DNA of 64,000 nucleotides from Barthelona sp. PCE. Taxonomy: Eukaryota > Metamonada: BaSk clade. Each line of letters begins with the position of its first letter. The first letter of the stretch is position 1. The DNA is taken from the NCBI GenBank assembly GCA_040285745.1, contig JAUFOR010000002.1, forward strand, positions 868,001 to 932,000, read 5' to 3'. The translations under genes and the position numbers were made by a program. Positions 8,535-17,662 of this stretch are shown one piece after another. The notes beneath the pieces were generated by a model. It was not told where the DNA came from and did no database searches. It saw nothing but the letters and a program-made list of their open reading frames with translations.

Positions 8535-9602
8535 TTATTCCATGTTACAATCTTCTGGGTACTCGTTAGCAGCATGAGGCTCCATATCAGGATCATACTC
8601 TTCTCTTACGGAATTGAAAAATGGATGAAACATTGCTTCTCTAGCCGTGGGTCTTTCCTGATGGTCATACTGCAAACAGCTCTTAATGAGGTTCAGTGCA
8701 TCACTGGATACCAAGTGCTGATTGGTCTCTGTAACGAACTTTAAGAAAGGTTTCTTTTGATGTGTTCCGACGGCTCTTTCAATTTCCCAGTCAAGACTGA
8801 TGCTGTATTTAGAAAGATAAGCATAGAAATCATCAGTTCCAAGTACTTTAACAATCTTCACTAGCTGATCAACATTGTTCTGTCCCCTAAAGAAGGGCTC
8901 ACGACCAAAAATAAGTCCTGCAAGAACACAGCCGAAGCTCCAAAGATCAAGAGAGTAATCATAATACTGGAAATTAACCAAAAGTTCCGGTCCCTTGAAG
9001 AAGCGACTTGCAACACGCACATTGTAAGGTACACCGGGAATGTAGAATTCAGCTAGGCCGAAATCGATGAGTTTCAGCTGCTTTTTAATGGGATCAATAA
9101 CCAAATTGTTGGGCTTGACATCTCGGTGAATGATACCTCTTGAATGGCAGTGATCAAGAGCCTTCAGCAACTGGTAACAATAATAACGTATATCTTGTAA
9201 TGTGAATGAAGGCCACAGCGCACGATAGTCGACATTGTTAATAGCTTCAAAAATAATTGCAGGAACACGACTAAGAGTATCACGCACAATTTCCACAACT
9301 CCTACAATGTTCGGTCCACCGTTTAATGTGGTTAAAATCTTGATTTCACGTCTAATTTTACGCTTTTTAACTGGCTTTAAGATTTTTATGATGACCTTTT
9401 CATCTGCTTCTGTGTCCCAGCCTTCGAACACGTCAGAGTATTTACCCCTACCAATCTTGCGAGTAATCTCGTAACGATCCTGGTTTCCCCATTCTATCTC
9501 GTACGTTTCATACTCTGAATACTCTGGAGGCATCTCCACGTTGACGTTTCGATAAGGAGAACGAGCTACCTTCAAAGTATCAACTGTATTCTGTGACTGC
9601 AT
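8535..9602 (-). CDS. CKA1: casein kinase 2 catalytic subunit alpha
   Basis: 355 residues, full length for CK2 alpha. It shows [13 protein letters not shown] before the kinase core, the glycine loop [12 protein letters not shown], the CK2-specific basic cluster [15 protein letters not shown], the catalytic loop [53 protein letters not shown] and the C-lobe [18 protein letters not shown]2 normally has D-W-G in place of DFG; here it is D-F-G, the ordinary kinase form. CK2 is a constitutively active Ser/Thr kinase of acidic sites. The gene starts with TCATT directly abutting ATG. The stop is GAATAAAG, in which TAA and a TAAA signal overlap. Confidence 0.97.
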   Translation of the reverse strand: MQSQNTVDTLKVARSPYRNVNVEMPPEYSEYETYEIEWGNQDRYEITRKIGRGKYSDVFEGWDTEADEKVIIKILKPVKKRKIRREIKILTTLNGGPNIVGVVEIVRDTLSRVPAIIFEAINNVDYRALWPSFTLQDIRYYCYQLLKALDHCHSRGIIHRDVKPNNLVIDPIKKQLKLIDFGLAEFYIPGVPYNVRVASRFFKGPELLVNFQYYDYSLDLWSFGCVLAGLIFGREPFFRGQNNVDQLVKIVKVLGTDDFYAYLSKYSISLDWEIERAVGTHQKKPFLKFVTETNQHLVSSDALNLIKSCLQYDHQERPTAREAMFHPFFNSVREEYDPDMEPHAANEYPEDCNME

Positions 9603-9730
9603 AATGATATATTGAATGAATGCAATAACAGGTAAAAACTAATTTTTGCATGTGCACCGGATTATATACTATCAAATAAAAGTCATGCAGCGAATATTTA
9701 TTCCACTAAATAAGAGAAACAATGTTGATC

Positions 9731-10276
9731 TTATAATTCCTGATCTTCAAAGGTACGCAAGTACTCACCAATATCAGATTGCCATATGACAATCAAGTCC
9801 TCGTTATCAGCATGACGGAATTCCATTGAACCCTTAACAAGAACACCAAAACCTAAAGCATCTTCATGCTCATTAAATACTACGACACCTGCATTCACAG
9901 GGGCTCCTTCTGTCATGTGTTCAACGTGACCTTTGGATAAACTTTGACCATATGTGAATGTCATTTCACCTTGTGAATTAACAACAACCTTATTCAATGC
10001 AAATTGTGCTAAGTAAGGCAGAGCTGTGATTTGCAACTGGAACTTACCAGATTTAGTAAACTTACCGAAACACACTCCACTAGCTACCAACTGTTTTCTT
10101 GGTAGAGGAGTCACACGTCGTAATTGATTCTCTGACATGTAAAATAAACGTGTTTTGTGCATCCTGAAACAATACTTTTCATCCGGTCGTTCAACTAAAT
10201 GCCTTAAATTTCCTCCAATGAACTTTGCAAGCTTTTCAAACACTAATCTAGTCTCATCTTCTGTTAACTTTCTCAT
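9731..10276 (-). CDS. NIP7: 60S ribosome biogenesis protein NIP7
   Basis: 181 residues from the ATG at 10276, chosen because the family begins M-R-x-L-T-E-x-E-T, matched here by MRKLTEDETRLVFEKLAKF. Further matches are ERPDEKYCFRMHKTRLFY, GVCFGKFTKSGKFQLQITAL (pre-PUA to PUA boundary), GAPVNAGVVVFN and the C-terminal SDIGEYLR. NIP7 has a PUA RNA-binding domain and works in pre-27S rRNA processing. The gene follows uridine kinase on the same strand after 69 bases; no functional link is implied. The stop is TAA. Confidence 0.96.
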   Translation of the reverse strand: MRKLTEDETRLVFEKLAKFIGGNLRHLVERPDEKYCFRMHKTRLFYMSENQLRRVTPLPRKQLVASGVCFGKFTKSGKFQLQITALPYLAQFALNKVVVNSQGEMTFTYGQSLSKGHVEHMTEGAPVNAGVVVFNEHEDALGFGVLVKGSMEFRHADNEDLIVIWQSDIGEYLRTFEDQEL

Positions 10277-10345
10277 ACTGAGTGTGTATACGTTCTGAAC
10301 AAATGAAAAAAGGTTATATAGTCCGAAACATATTCTCAAAATTTA

Positions 10346-11056
10346 TTATTCACTTTCACTCATAAGTACAGGAGCTGGGGTGGATGATGGGATCCTAGCC
10401 CTTAAATAAGATGTTACCATAGAGATAGCTTCAGAATTGTAGCCACCACGAGGAACAATAACATCGGCGTATCTTTTTGACGGTTCAACAAAAGACAGAA
10501 AGGCATTTCTGACTGTCTTTTGGTACTGATCGCACACGTGATCGAGTGAGCGGCCTCTTTCAAGAACATCACGCTTAAGACGTCTGATGAATGCAATGTC
10601 CAAATCCACATCGACGAAAATCGACACGTCAAATAACTCGCGCAGCTTCTTAATTGCAAAGACAAGGATACCCTCCACAACGATAACGCGATGAGGTTCA
10701 ACATGAACTCCATCACCAACAACACGCATTGAAGTTGTGAAATCATACTTGGGCATTGTAATACTGTTCCCGCACTTGAGTTCCTTGATGTGCTCAATCA
10801 GCAGTTCAGTATCAAGAGAATCAGGATGATCCCAATCAATCAATTCATGATTCCCATGATCATACATATCAAGTCCCTTGTAATACATATCATGATGAAG
10901 TACAGAAAGGTGTTGTGAACCAACAGAACTGTAAATTGCATCCACAAGTGTGGATTTTCCACTTCCGGATGCTCCTGCGATACCAACAATAAGAGGCTTC
11001 TCGTTGTTGATGTTCTTTGGAACAGTTAAGTTATCACAAACAATTTCTGGCTCCAT
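10346..11056 (-). CDS. URK1: uridine kinase
   Basis: 236 residues. The Walker A loop GIAGASGSGKSTLVDAI lies at about 25-41. It is followed by HHDMYYK (substrate-binding Asp-x-Tyr-Tyr), WDHPDSLDTELL, MPKYDFTTSMR, and VIVVEGILVFAIKKLR (the E-G-I-L Walker B-like segment). The C-terminal RRLKRDVLERGRSLDHV and PSKRYADVIVPRGG complete the uridine kinase pattern. It phosphorylates uridine and cytidine in pyrimidine salvage, which fits an organism that may lack de novo synthesis, though that cannot be tested here. There is no uracil phosphoribosyltransferase fusion. The stop is TAATAAAT. Confidence 0.96.
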   Translation of the reverse strand: MEPEIVCDNLTVPKNINNEKPLIVGIAGASGSGKSTLVDAIYSSVGSQHLSVLHHDMYYKGLDMYDHGNHELIDWDHPDSLDTELLIEHIKELKCGNSITMPKYDFTTSMRVVGDGVHVEPHRVIVVEGILVFAIKKLRELFDVSIFVDVDLDIAFIRRLKRDVLERGRSLDHVCDQYQKTVRNAFLSFVEPSKRYADVIVPRGGYNSEAISMVTSYLRARIPSSTPAPVLMSESE

Positions 11057-11298
11057 TTAGTCAACTAAAACGCAACAACCTGCAAAAAAGGTGAAAAACA
11101 AAAAATCTAAGTGAAAAAAAGCCCGATCTGCAAGCTCATACTGATCCGATCCCAAAAACAACTTCAGGTTGATCCAAATATAGCTTCCCACTGTGAATCA
11201 CACATAAATCATTATTAAAACAAGGATAAAACCAAAAGGAACAATTTCTTTTCATCACCTCTTTCTTGTATCGTTGAACGCATCTCCATACAACCAAA

Positions 11299-12489
11299 AT
11301 GGAGTTTGACGACGATTCTACTTTGTTTGTTGGATCAATTCCTTACACTTTAAGCAAAAATGGTCTTGCAGAGTTGTTCTCTGATTTCAACGTACTTGAC
11401 ATTGATTTCAAGCAAGCAACAGCACGATCGGGTGCAAACTATGCTTTTGTCTCCCTCTCAAATCGTAGGCAAGCACATATGGCTAGAAAACAGCTTCATG
11501 GTAGTGCTGTATCCAATAGATTTTTAATTGTTGACTGGGCTTATAGGAAGACGCAGCTTTATGTGTCTAATTTTGCTCCAGAAACAACTATTGATGAGTT
11601 AAATGAGGTTTTCTGCAAGTTTGGCGAAATTTATCCTCAATTTACAAAGGTTATTTATGATTACTGTACATATGGATTCATCATTTACAAGAGCCATAGC
11701 GGAACACGTAAGGCTGTATGTGTGATGAACGGAAACCGTCATCCCAAACTCGGACATAAGGCTCTACGTGTCAACTATGGTAGTGAGACATACATAAGGC
11801 ACGCGATATGCTTAATATGGGAGCCTCTTAGCGAGGAAGTGCTAAACAGAGATGTTATTGCCAATCACCTACAGAGTGTGCCGGTTCCCCTCAAGGCATT
11901 GGACGATGATGTAACTGACATCGACATCGACTCTGAAGTGATGATGAGTGATCATTTGGAGAGCCTGCAAGTCGTACACAAGCTCGATAAGTCAGTGTGT
12001 TTTATTCACTTTTCTGACAGTCTGGAGGGTGAGTATTGTGCTGAAAAACTCATTAATAACGTACCTGAATTCGAATTTGGTATCCCTAGTTGTAATTTTG
12101 TCATTAGCAGAAATCAACGAAACAACAGTGCTGGACAAAGTGGTCAAACCAACGCCAAAAGTAAGTTCAATTCATTCTTGGTTCAGAACAAGAACAAACC
12201 CCAAAACAGTCAAAATAATCAGAATAATCAAAATAGTCAACCTGTCAAAAACCGTTCGCTTCCGGATTTCCCATTATATTCATTTGATACAAGTAATGGT
12301 AAGGCGAATGCTATTGATGGTCAACAGCCATCCACTTCTAAATTCAATTTTTCTGCACCTACAACAACAGCTTTTAACCATTCATACATGAACAGTTCTC
12401 CCTTTTTTTTTAACCAACAGATTGTTCCTAAGGATGAACAAAACGATCAAAATGATAACATTTTTACTCCAAAGCTAGATTTCTTTTAA
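11299..12489 (+). CDS. RNA-binding protein with two RRM domains and an Asn/Gln-rich tail
   Basis: 396 residues. RRM1 (about 7-82) has RNP2 TLFVGSI and RNP1-like SGANYAFVSL. RRM2 (about 87-165) has RNP2 LYVSNF and the weaker RNP1 YGFIIY, plus MNGNRHPKLGHKALRVNYG. A further domain at about 165-270 is not recognised. From about 275 the chain is low complexity, with an NKPQNSQNNQNNQNSQ stretch and a polar C-terminus typical of proteins that enter RNP granules. The family cannot be named; a poly(U)- or mRNA-binding regulator is likely. The 5' region is rich in pyrimidines (TTTTCATCACCTCTTTC, about 11250-11266). Confidence 0.88.
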   Translation: MEFDDDSTLFVGSIPYTLSKNGLAELFSDFNVLDIDFKQATARSGANYAFVSLSNRRQAHMARKQLHGSAVSNRFLIVDWAYRKTQLYVSNFAPETTIDELNEVFCKFGEIYPQFTKVIYDYCTYGFIIYKSHSGTRKAVCVMNGNRHPKLGHKALRVNYGSETYIRHAICLIWEPLSEEVLNRDVIANHLQSVPVPLKALDDDVTDIDIDSEVMMSDHLESLQVVHKLDKSVCFIHFSDSLEGEYCAEKLINNVPEFEFGIPSCNFVISRNQRNNSAGQSGQTNAKSKFNSFLVQNKNKPQNSQNNQNNQNSQPVKNRSLPDFPLYSFDTSNGKANAIDGQQPSTSKFNFSAPTTTAFNHSYMNSSPFFFNQQIVPKDEQNDQNDNIFTPKLDFF

Positions 12490-12934
12490 TCTCATACTTG
12501 TGCTTCCCCCTTTTTCTTCTTTTCTTCAGTTAGTACAGTGATAGTAAATACTAATCCCCTTCCGATGTGGAAGAAGCATTTGTATGTAGTACGCTCATAC
12601 ATTGAAACGGAAAGAAACCCTGCACATTATTAACTTCAAGCAAAACAATGTGAAGTATTGAATATGCAAAACGAGCTATATGATGTATATTAACCTTGAA
12701 ACACCCTTTATAATCAGCTTATATACTCCTATTAATGTTATTTCGTTTTCTACCCTTTTCTCAATTATTTGCGATTTTAGATGCAAATCCAGGTCAATAT
12801 GGAAGAGATCCTTGATGTATGTTTTCCTTTTGTGCGGTTTAACGAATTCTATGGAATCAACAAATTTTTTTTGCGATAAGACCGCCAGTTTCATTAATTT
12901 AATGAACAAAATAACTGATATTTAGCTCGTTGAA
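12490..12934. other. intergenic, upstream of clathrin heavy chain
   Basis: 445 bases, AT-rich. Frames of 77-81 codons exist on both strands of the same segment (12676-12925). Their products are hydrophobic and low complexity, and neither has a supporting motif, so I do not call a gene. No tRNA or snRNA is recognised. A pyrimidine-rich tract lies at about 12505-12526, just after the RRM gene. Confidence 0.5.
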
Positions 12935-15900
12935 ATGGGAATTAACCCTTCAGCTATCAAATTCTCAACTCTAAGGATGCCTAGTTCGAAGTGGATTATC
13001 GTAAGAGATGTTGATGGTGACAATCTGTCTTGGGTCAACGTTGAAACCAAGAGAAAGTTTTCTCAAGCAATGAAGGCTGATTCTTTGGAAGATGTGGACA
13101 TCCACCCTTCATTACCACATTTAATGATTCGTACCGATTCAACAATCCAGATTGCTGAGATCGATGATGAAGGATCACTTAGCCCCATCAGTTCTACTAA
13201 TGCTACTGTTATTAATCACGCAAGTTTTGATTCTGACGAATCTATGTTTGTTATTACGAACACCCACTTCTGTAAGTGGAGCTACAGAACCGAGCAGACC
13301 CCTAAGCCCATCTTTGCTATCTCCCCTAACATTGTTAGTGGTGCCATCACTGGTGTTATCAAGCATGCTTCTTGGTACGGTGTTTCTGCACTCAATGAAG
13401 GTCTCAAAGCTGATATCCAACTGTACGACACAAGCAAGGGAAGCGGTCAAGAAGTCACAGGTTTCTGCCCCTTCTTCTACAACAACCGCGTCTCGATCTG
13501 GCACGACGGATCAATCAAGATGGCACCCATCACTGAGGGTGTAGCACCTGTTGTCCTCAGTCTCCCCCTCACCGGTGAAATTCCCATATCAGCTTCTTTG
13601 TATGGTGGTCTCATGTTTATCTTCACTAACAAGGGAACCATCTACGGAGTTAATGATACAGGCATTATCTCCCAGTCAAAGACTGAGTTCATCGCACGTG
13701 CTGTTGACAATTTTATTGTTACCAAGTCCGGTAAAGTCATGCGCATGATTGTTCCGTACGATCAGCTCCTCAACTACAACCTTTCACAGAAACTCTACCA
13801 AGAGGCTGCACAAATCGTTGCATCCACCCCTGAGCTCCGTAGCGTCTCCACAATGGAGCGTTTCGAAGGATACTCCAAGGAGGCTCTTGTGTCTTACCTC
13901 AGTGTATTACTCGAATACACTCTGAACGAGTACGAGACGGTGAAACTCGTTTCACTTCTCATTGAGCAAGACAAGCTAGATGCTGTAGAGACCTTCATTA
14001 AACAGGATAAGTTGACGCTCTCATATGAACTGGCAAGCATGTTACGAAACGTTCACGAAAAGCTCGCCACCCGTGTATTTATGTCTCTCAAAATGCACGA
14101 AGAAGTGTGTCTCACCTTCATGAAACACGAACGCTATCAGATCTGTCTAAAGTACGCAGAACAGATCGAGGAGGATATTGATTGGTACAGAGTGATGAAT
14201 GATAAGCTCTGCGATTTATTGTTAGAGAACGGTACCATTCAGCCCGCTGATGCCATCAAGCACTTTGCTAAATCTGATCTGCAGTATGCCACCAAGCTTC
14301 TGGTCGAGCATTCCCTCTTCGCCGAGTGCGCTCTGCCAATATTTGTTGAGAACCTCAACAGTGGAAATTCCGAGATCGCTCTCAAGTTGATCAAACTTCT
14401 CTTTTTGGAGAATGATGAGACAGAAAACACCATGCTCGCTGAGGAGTTTCTTTCTAACTCGCGTACATATGAGTTCTACGCAGGTATTCTGCTTCTTTCA
14501 AACGACGAGGAGGAGATCCTGAGCACCCTTCGCGAAAAGACTTCTGCTCTCAAAGATACCATCGACACCGATGTACTCAGTCATGCTCTTGTCAAGATTG
14601 GGGTTGAGTCCATCCCGTCCGTTCTCCTGTACGTTCTTAAGAACTTCGAGCTTAGCGAACAGGACCTCATAACACTTGTCTCATCGTTGTTATCTGGATT
14701 TGACCTTAGTGTCGTCATCCAGCCCCTCACCCAGCAGGGATACCACAACATTGTCTTCAGTGTTGGCCTTTCTCTCATTAAGGCAGGATCCAGTCTCAAG
14801 GGTATGGAGTACTTCTTTGTTGAGGCTTGTGTTAGCACCGAACAGCTCAATGTGCTGGAGGAGTTCTTACGCGTGCAACCCATAGGCGACGACGAGGTTG
14901 ATCCAATTAAGAACTTTTTGTTCAAGAAGAAGCTGTCCAACCACCTCCCTCTAATCACACTGTGCGATCGCTACTCTGTCTACCTGCACGATATGGTCAA
15001 CTATTTTTACGCTTCTGGACGTCTCAACATCATTGAAGCTTATCTCGCTCAGTTCCAGCGTGCTACAGACAACACTGATGTTGTTTTTGCTTCTCTCCTC
15101 GATATTGGTGTCGCTTCCAACGAAATACAGTCACTTTTATTGGGGCTCGAGAGTCAGTTCAACTTTGAGAAAGTTGTCAGCGTTTTCGAGAGTAAGAACT
15201 CTTTGAAGATTCTCAAGCCCGTCCTCGAAAACATCATTGCAAGCAACTCAATCGATCCAACCATTCACACCGCCTATCTCAAGGTTCTCATACTGGAGGG
15301 ATCGTCAAAAGTCAAGGAGCTTCTCGCCACAAACGATTTTTATGACACAAGGGGTATTGGTCTATTCTCTGAGAACATTAACCCCAGATATTCGGTTCTT
15401 TGTTTTAAGAAGGGCCAGCACTGGCAGGAATACGTTGATCTCTGCGTCAACAACTCGTTCCTCAAGGATCTTGCTGTCGACGCTGTCCAAGAGAAGAGTA
15501 TCTTGGAGCTTTGCCTCACTGCTGGTCATCAAGACATCATTGATATGATCATTAATGTTGGTATTGACGAGCTTAGCGATCCAGATCTCTTCAGCGAGAT
15601 AGTCCAGTCTTTCTTGCACCTTTCCGATCCAATTAACCTCATTAAATTGCTCGAAAGAGTTATTCTCCGTCCTACTGTGTTCTCTGACAACGAGGACCTT
15701 CAAACATTACTCATGGGTTACGCTATTAACAACAAAAGTGACAGCATCATGGAGTATGTCGAGACAATGGACAAGTACAACATTGGCAAGATCTCTAAAC
15801 TTGCAATCAAGGCTAACCTCTTTGAGGAGGCATTCCGTATGAATGTGCGCTTTGAGCGATACCAGGATGCTCTCAAGATTCTGCTGAAGAACATTGAGGA

Positions 15901-17596
15901 CTATGAACGCGCGCTCGAATTTGTGCAGAAATATAATGAGGTTGAACATCATAAGATCCTTGGTGCCTACCAAATCAAGCGTGGTCTACTCATTGATGCT
16001 GTTAGCTCTTTCCTTCTCATCAACGAAGTTGACTTCTTCAACGAGATCGTTGCTCATATCGCCACCAACTCTGCAAATATCCTTGAGCTCTATAATGAAG
16101 AGCAGTGTACCCTCATCATCAAATATCTTCAGGCTGTCCGCCATTCAGGTATCCAAGATCAGGGACTTTACACCGAACTCGTATATATGCTCAGCATTTG
16201 CAACAGATACCTCGAAGCTGAGGACTTATTGGAGAGTAGCAGCGGTACCATCAAACTTGACACTCTGGGAGAGCGTCTATTCGATGCTAAGAAGTTCGAT
16301 CTTGCTCTTCGATTCTTTAACAAGGCTGGTCTCTATCACAACGTCGCTCTCTGCAACCTCGAGTTGGGCAACCTTGAGGCTGCACTTGATGCTGCCAAGC
16401 AGTGCAACAACATTGAACTAGTTAAGGAAATCCTCGTCAAGGCTCTCGTTGCAGGCAAGTTCTCCATTGTCAAGATTGCTTCTCACAAGCTCATATCCTC
16501 TATGGAGGAGGTTGATTTCATCATTGACGCTTTCATCAAAGCGAACGAGGTCGATGAACTCCTTTCCCTCTTGGAGAGCTTGATCAATTTGGACAAGGTT
16601 ACACCAGCTCTGTTCACCCGTCTCGCAATCCTCTTTGCTGATTACAAGCAAGAGAAGATCATTCCGTATCTCAAGGTGAACATCAACAGAGTCAACATCC
16701 ACCTGCTCAAGAAGTACTTCAACGAGAATGGACTGTTTAAGGAGCTTCTGTTCCTCGAGCAGCACGATAAGAACTACGACAGCTGCATCCAGATCATGAT
16801 TAACAATAAGGATCTTTATGACGCCGATCAGTTCCAACTCTACATTTCCAACTTGCTTAACCTCGAGCTCATGTACACAGCACTTGCATTCATCATTGCC
16901 GAGCACCCTGAGGCCCTCAGTGGTTTACTCCGCATCCTTGATAGCGACAGGCTCGATAAGAAGCGTCTGATCAGCATGTTTGAAAAGGAAGGTCTTATGA
17001 GTGTTCTTGTTGAGTTCCTTGAGCGTATATTACAGAAGGAAGATTCTTCTCTTGTGAACGAAACGCTCATTGCTTTCTACCTTGAAGTATCAGATTTGGT
17101 TAAACTAACCGATCTTGCAACTAACAAGAACAACTATGACTATAACAAGCTTGTTAAAGTGCTTCTTGAGAAGGATTACCTTCAGGCTAAATTGCTTGCT
17201 GGAAAGATCTACTCGAAGCAACGTCAATTCAAGCAGGCTCTGGATATCTATCTTTACGATGAATTGTATGTAGAAGCCATTGAATTAGTGTATGTCAGTG
17301 ACTCTACAACTCTTGCAAAGAGCCTGTTGACAACACTCGTCGAGCTGAAGGAGGATGAAGGATTTGTAGCAATGCTTGTTAAATGTCAGCATCTTCTCAA
17401 TGTTTCTGAAGTTATGCAACTCGCCTGGGAGCACAAGTTGTCCCATCTTGCTATGCCCTTCTTCATCAAGAGTATTAATAAGTATGAGCAGCGTATGAAT
17501 CAACTCGAGTCTGCTGTTTCTGACATGAGAGAATTTATGTCTGATATCCGTGAAAGAGAGCGCAAGTATTCCGAATTCGTTAACTCCAAGTCGTAG
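12935..17596 (+). CDS. CLTC: clathrin heavy chain
   Basis: 1553 residues. The N-terminal seven-bladed propeller is recognisable from MGINPSAIKFSTLRMPSSKW, VNVETKRKFSQAMKADS and the linker WHDGSIKMAPI region. The rest is continuous alpha-solenoid made of clathrin heavy-chain repeats, with typical segments such as GQEVTGFCPF, YNLSQKLYQEAAQIVA and WEHKLSHLAMPFFIKSINKY. The protein forms the triskelion leg of coated vesicles. It is shorter than the roughly 1,675 residues of animals. The chain ends after a short coiled coil, so the trimerisation tail is reduced. GC and codon bias are higher than in the neighbours, as for a highly expressed gene. The stop TAG is followed within 14 bases by TAGTAAA. 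Confidence 0.96.
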   Translation: MGINPSAIKFSTLRMPSSKWIIVRDVDGDNLSWVNVETKRKFSQAMKADSLEDVDIHPSLPHLMIRTDSTIQIAEIDDEGSLSPISSTNATVINHASFDSDESMFVITNTHFCKWSYRTEQTPKPIFAISPNIVSGAITGVIKHASWYGVSALNEGLKADIQLYDTSKGSGQEVTGFCPFFYNNRVSIWHDGSIKMAPITEGVAPVVLSLPLTGEIPISASLYGGLMFIFTNKGTIYGVNDTGIISQSKTEFIARAVDNFIVTKSGKVMRMIVPYDQLLNYNLSQKLYQEAAQIVASTPELRSVSTMERFEGYSKEALVSYLSVLLEYTLNEYETVKLVSLLIEQDKLDAVETFIKQDKLTLSYELASMLRNVHEKLATRVFMSLKMHEEVCLTFMKHERYQICLKYAEQIEEDIDWYRVMNDKLCDLLLENGTIQPADAIKHFAKSDLQYATKLLVEHSLFAECALPIFVENLNSGNSEIALKLIKLLFLENDETENTMLAEEFLSNSRTYEFYAGILLLSNDEEEILSTLREKTSALKDTIDTDVLSHALVKIGVESIPSVLLYVLKNFELSEQDLITLVSSLLSGFDLSVVIQPLTQQGYHNIVFSVGLSLIKAGSSLKGMEYFFVEACVSTEQLNVLEEFLRVQPIGDDEVDPIKNFLFKKKLSNHLPLITLCDRYSVYLHDMVNYFYASGRLNIIEAYLAQFQRATDNTDVVFASLLDIGVASNEIQSLLLGLESQFNFEKVVSVFESKNSLKILKPVLENIIASNSIDPTIHTAYLKVLILEGSSKVKELLATNDFYDTRGIGLFSENINPRYSVLCFKKGQHWQEYVDLCVNNSFLKDLAVDAVQEKSILELCLTAGHQDIIDMIINVGIDELSDPDLFSEIVQSFLHLSDPINLIKLLERVILRPTVFSDNEDLQTLLMGYAINNKSDSIMEYVETMDKYNIGKISKLAIKANLFEEAFRMNVRFERYQDALKILLKNIEDYERALEFVQKYNEVEHHKILGAYQIKRGLLIDAVSSFLLINEVDFFNEIVAHIATNSANILELYNEEQCTLIIKYLQAVRHSGIQDQGLYTELVYMLSICNRYLEAEDLLESSSGTIKLDTLGERLFDAKKFDLALRFFNKAGLYHNVALCNLELGNLEAALDAAKQCNNIELVKEILVKALVAGKFSIVKIASHKLISSMEEVDFIIDAFIKANEVDELLSLLESLINLDKVTPALFTRLAILFADYKQEKIIPYLKVNINRVNIHLLKKYFNENGLFKELLFLEQHDKNYDSCIQIMINNKDLYDADQFQLYISNLLNLELMYTALAFIIAEHPEALSGLLRILDSDRLDKKRLISMFEKEGLMSVLVEFLERILQKEDSSLVNETLIAFYLEVSDLVKLTDLATNKNNYDYNKLVKVLLEKDYLQAKLLAGKIYSKQRQFKQALDIYLYDELYVEAIELVYVSDSTTLAKSLLTTLVELKEDEGFVAMLVKCQHLLNVSEVMQLAWEHKLSHLAMPFFIKSINKYEQRMNQLESAVSDMREFMSDIRERERKYSEFVNSKS

Positions 17597-17662
17597 CTGT
17601 AATAGTAAATACGTGTTATGTTTGTAAGTTTTTTTCTTTCCCTTTTCGCACTTCTTTTTATT

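Noticed and set aside
12676-12925. Opposed frames of 77 and 81 codons upstream of clathrin.
   Set aside because: AT-rich, hydrophobic, no motif and mutually antisense; more likely promoter DNA.
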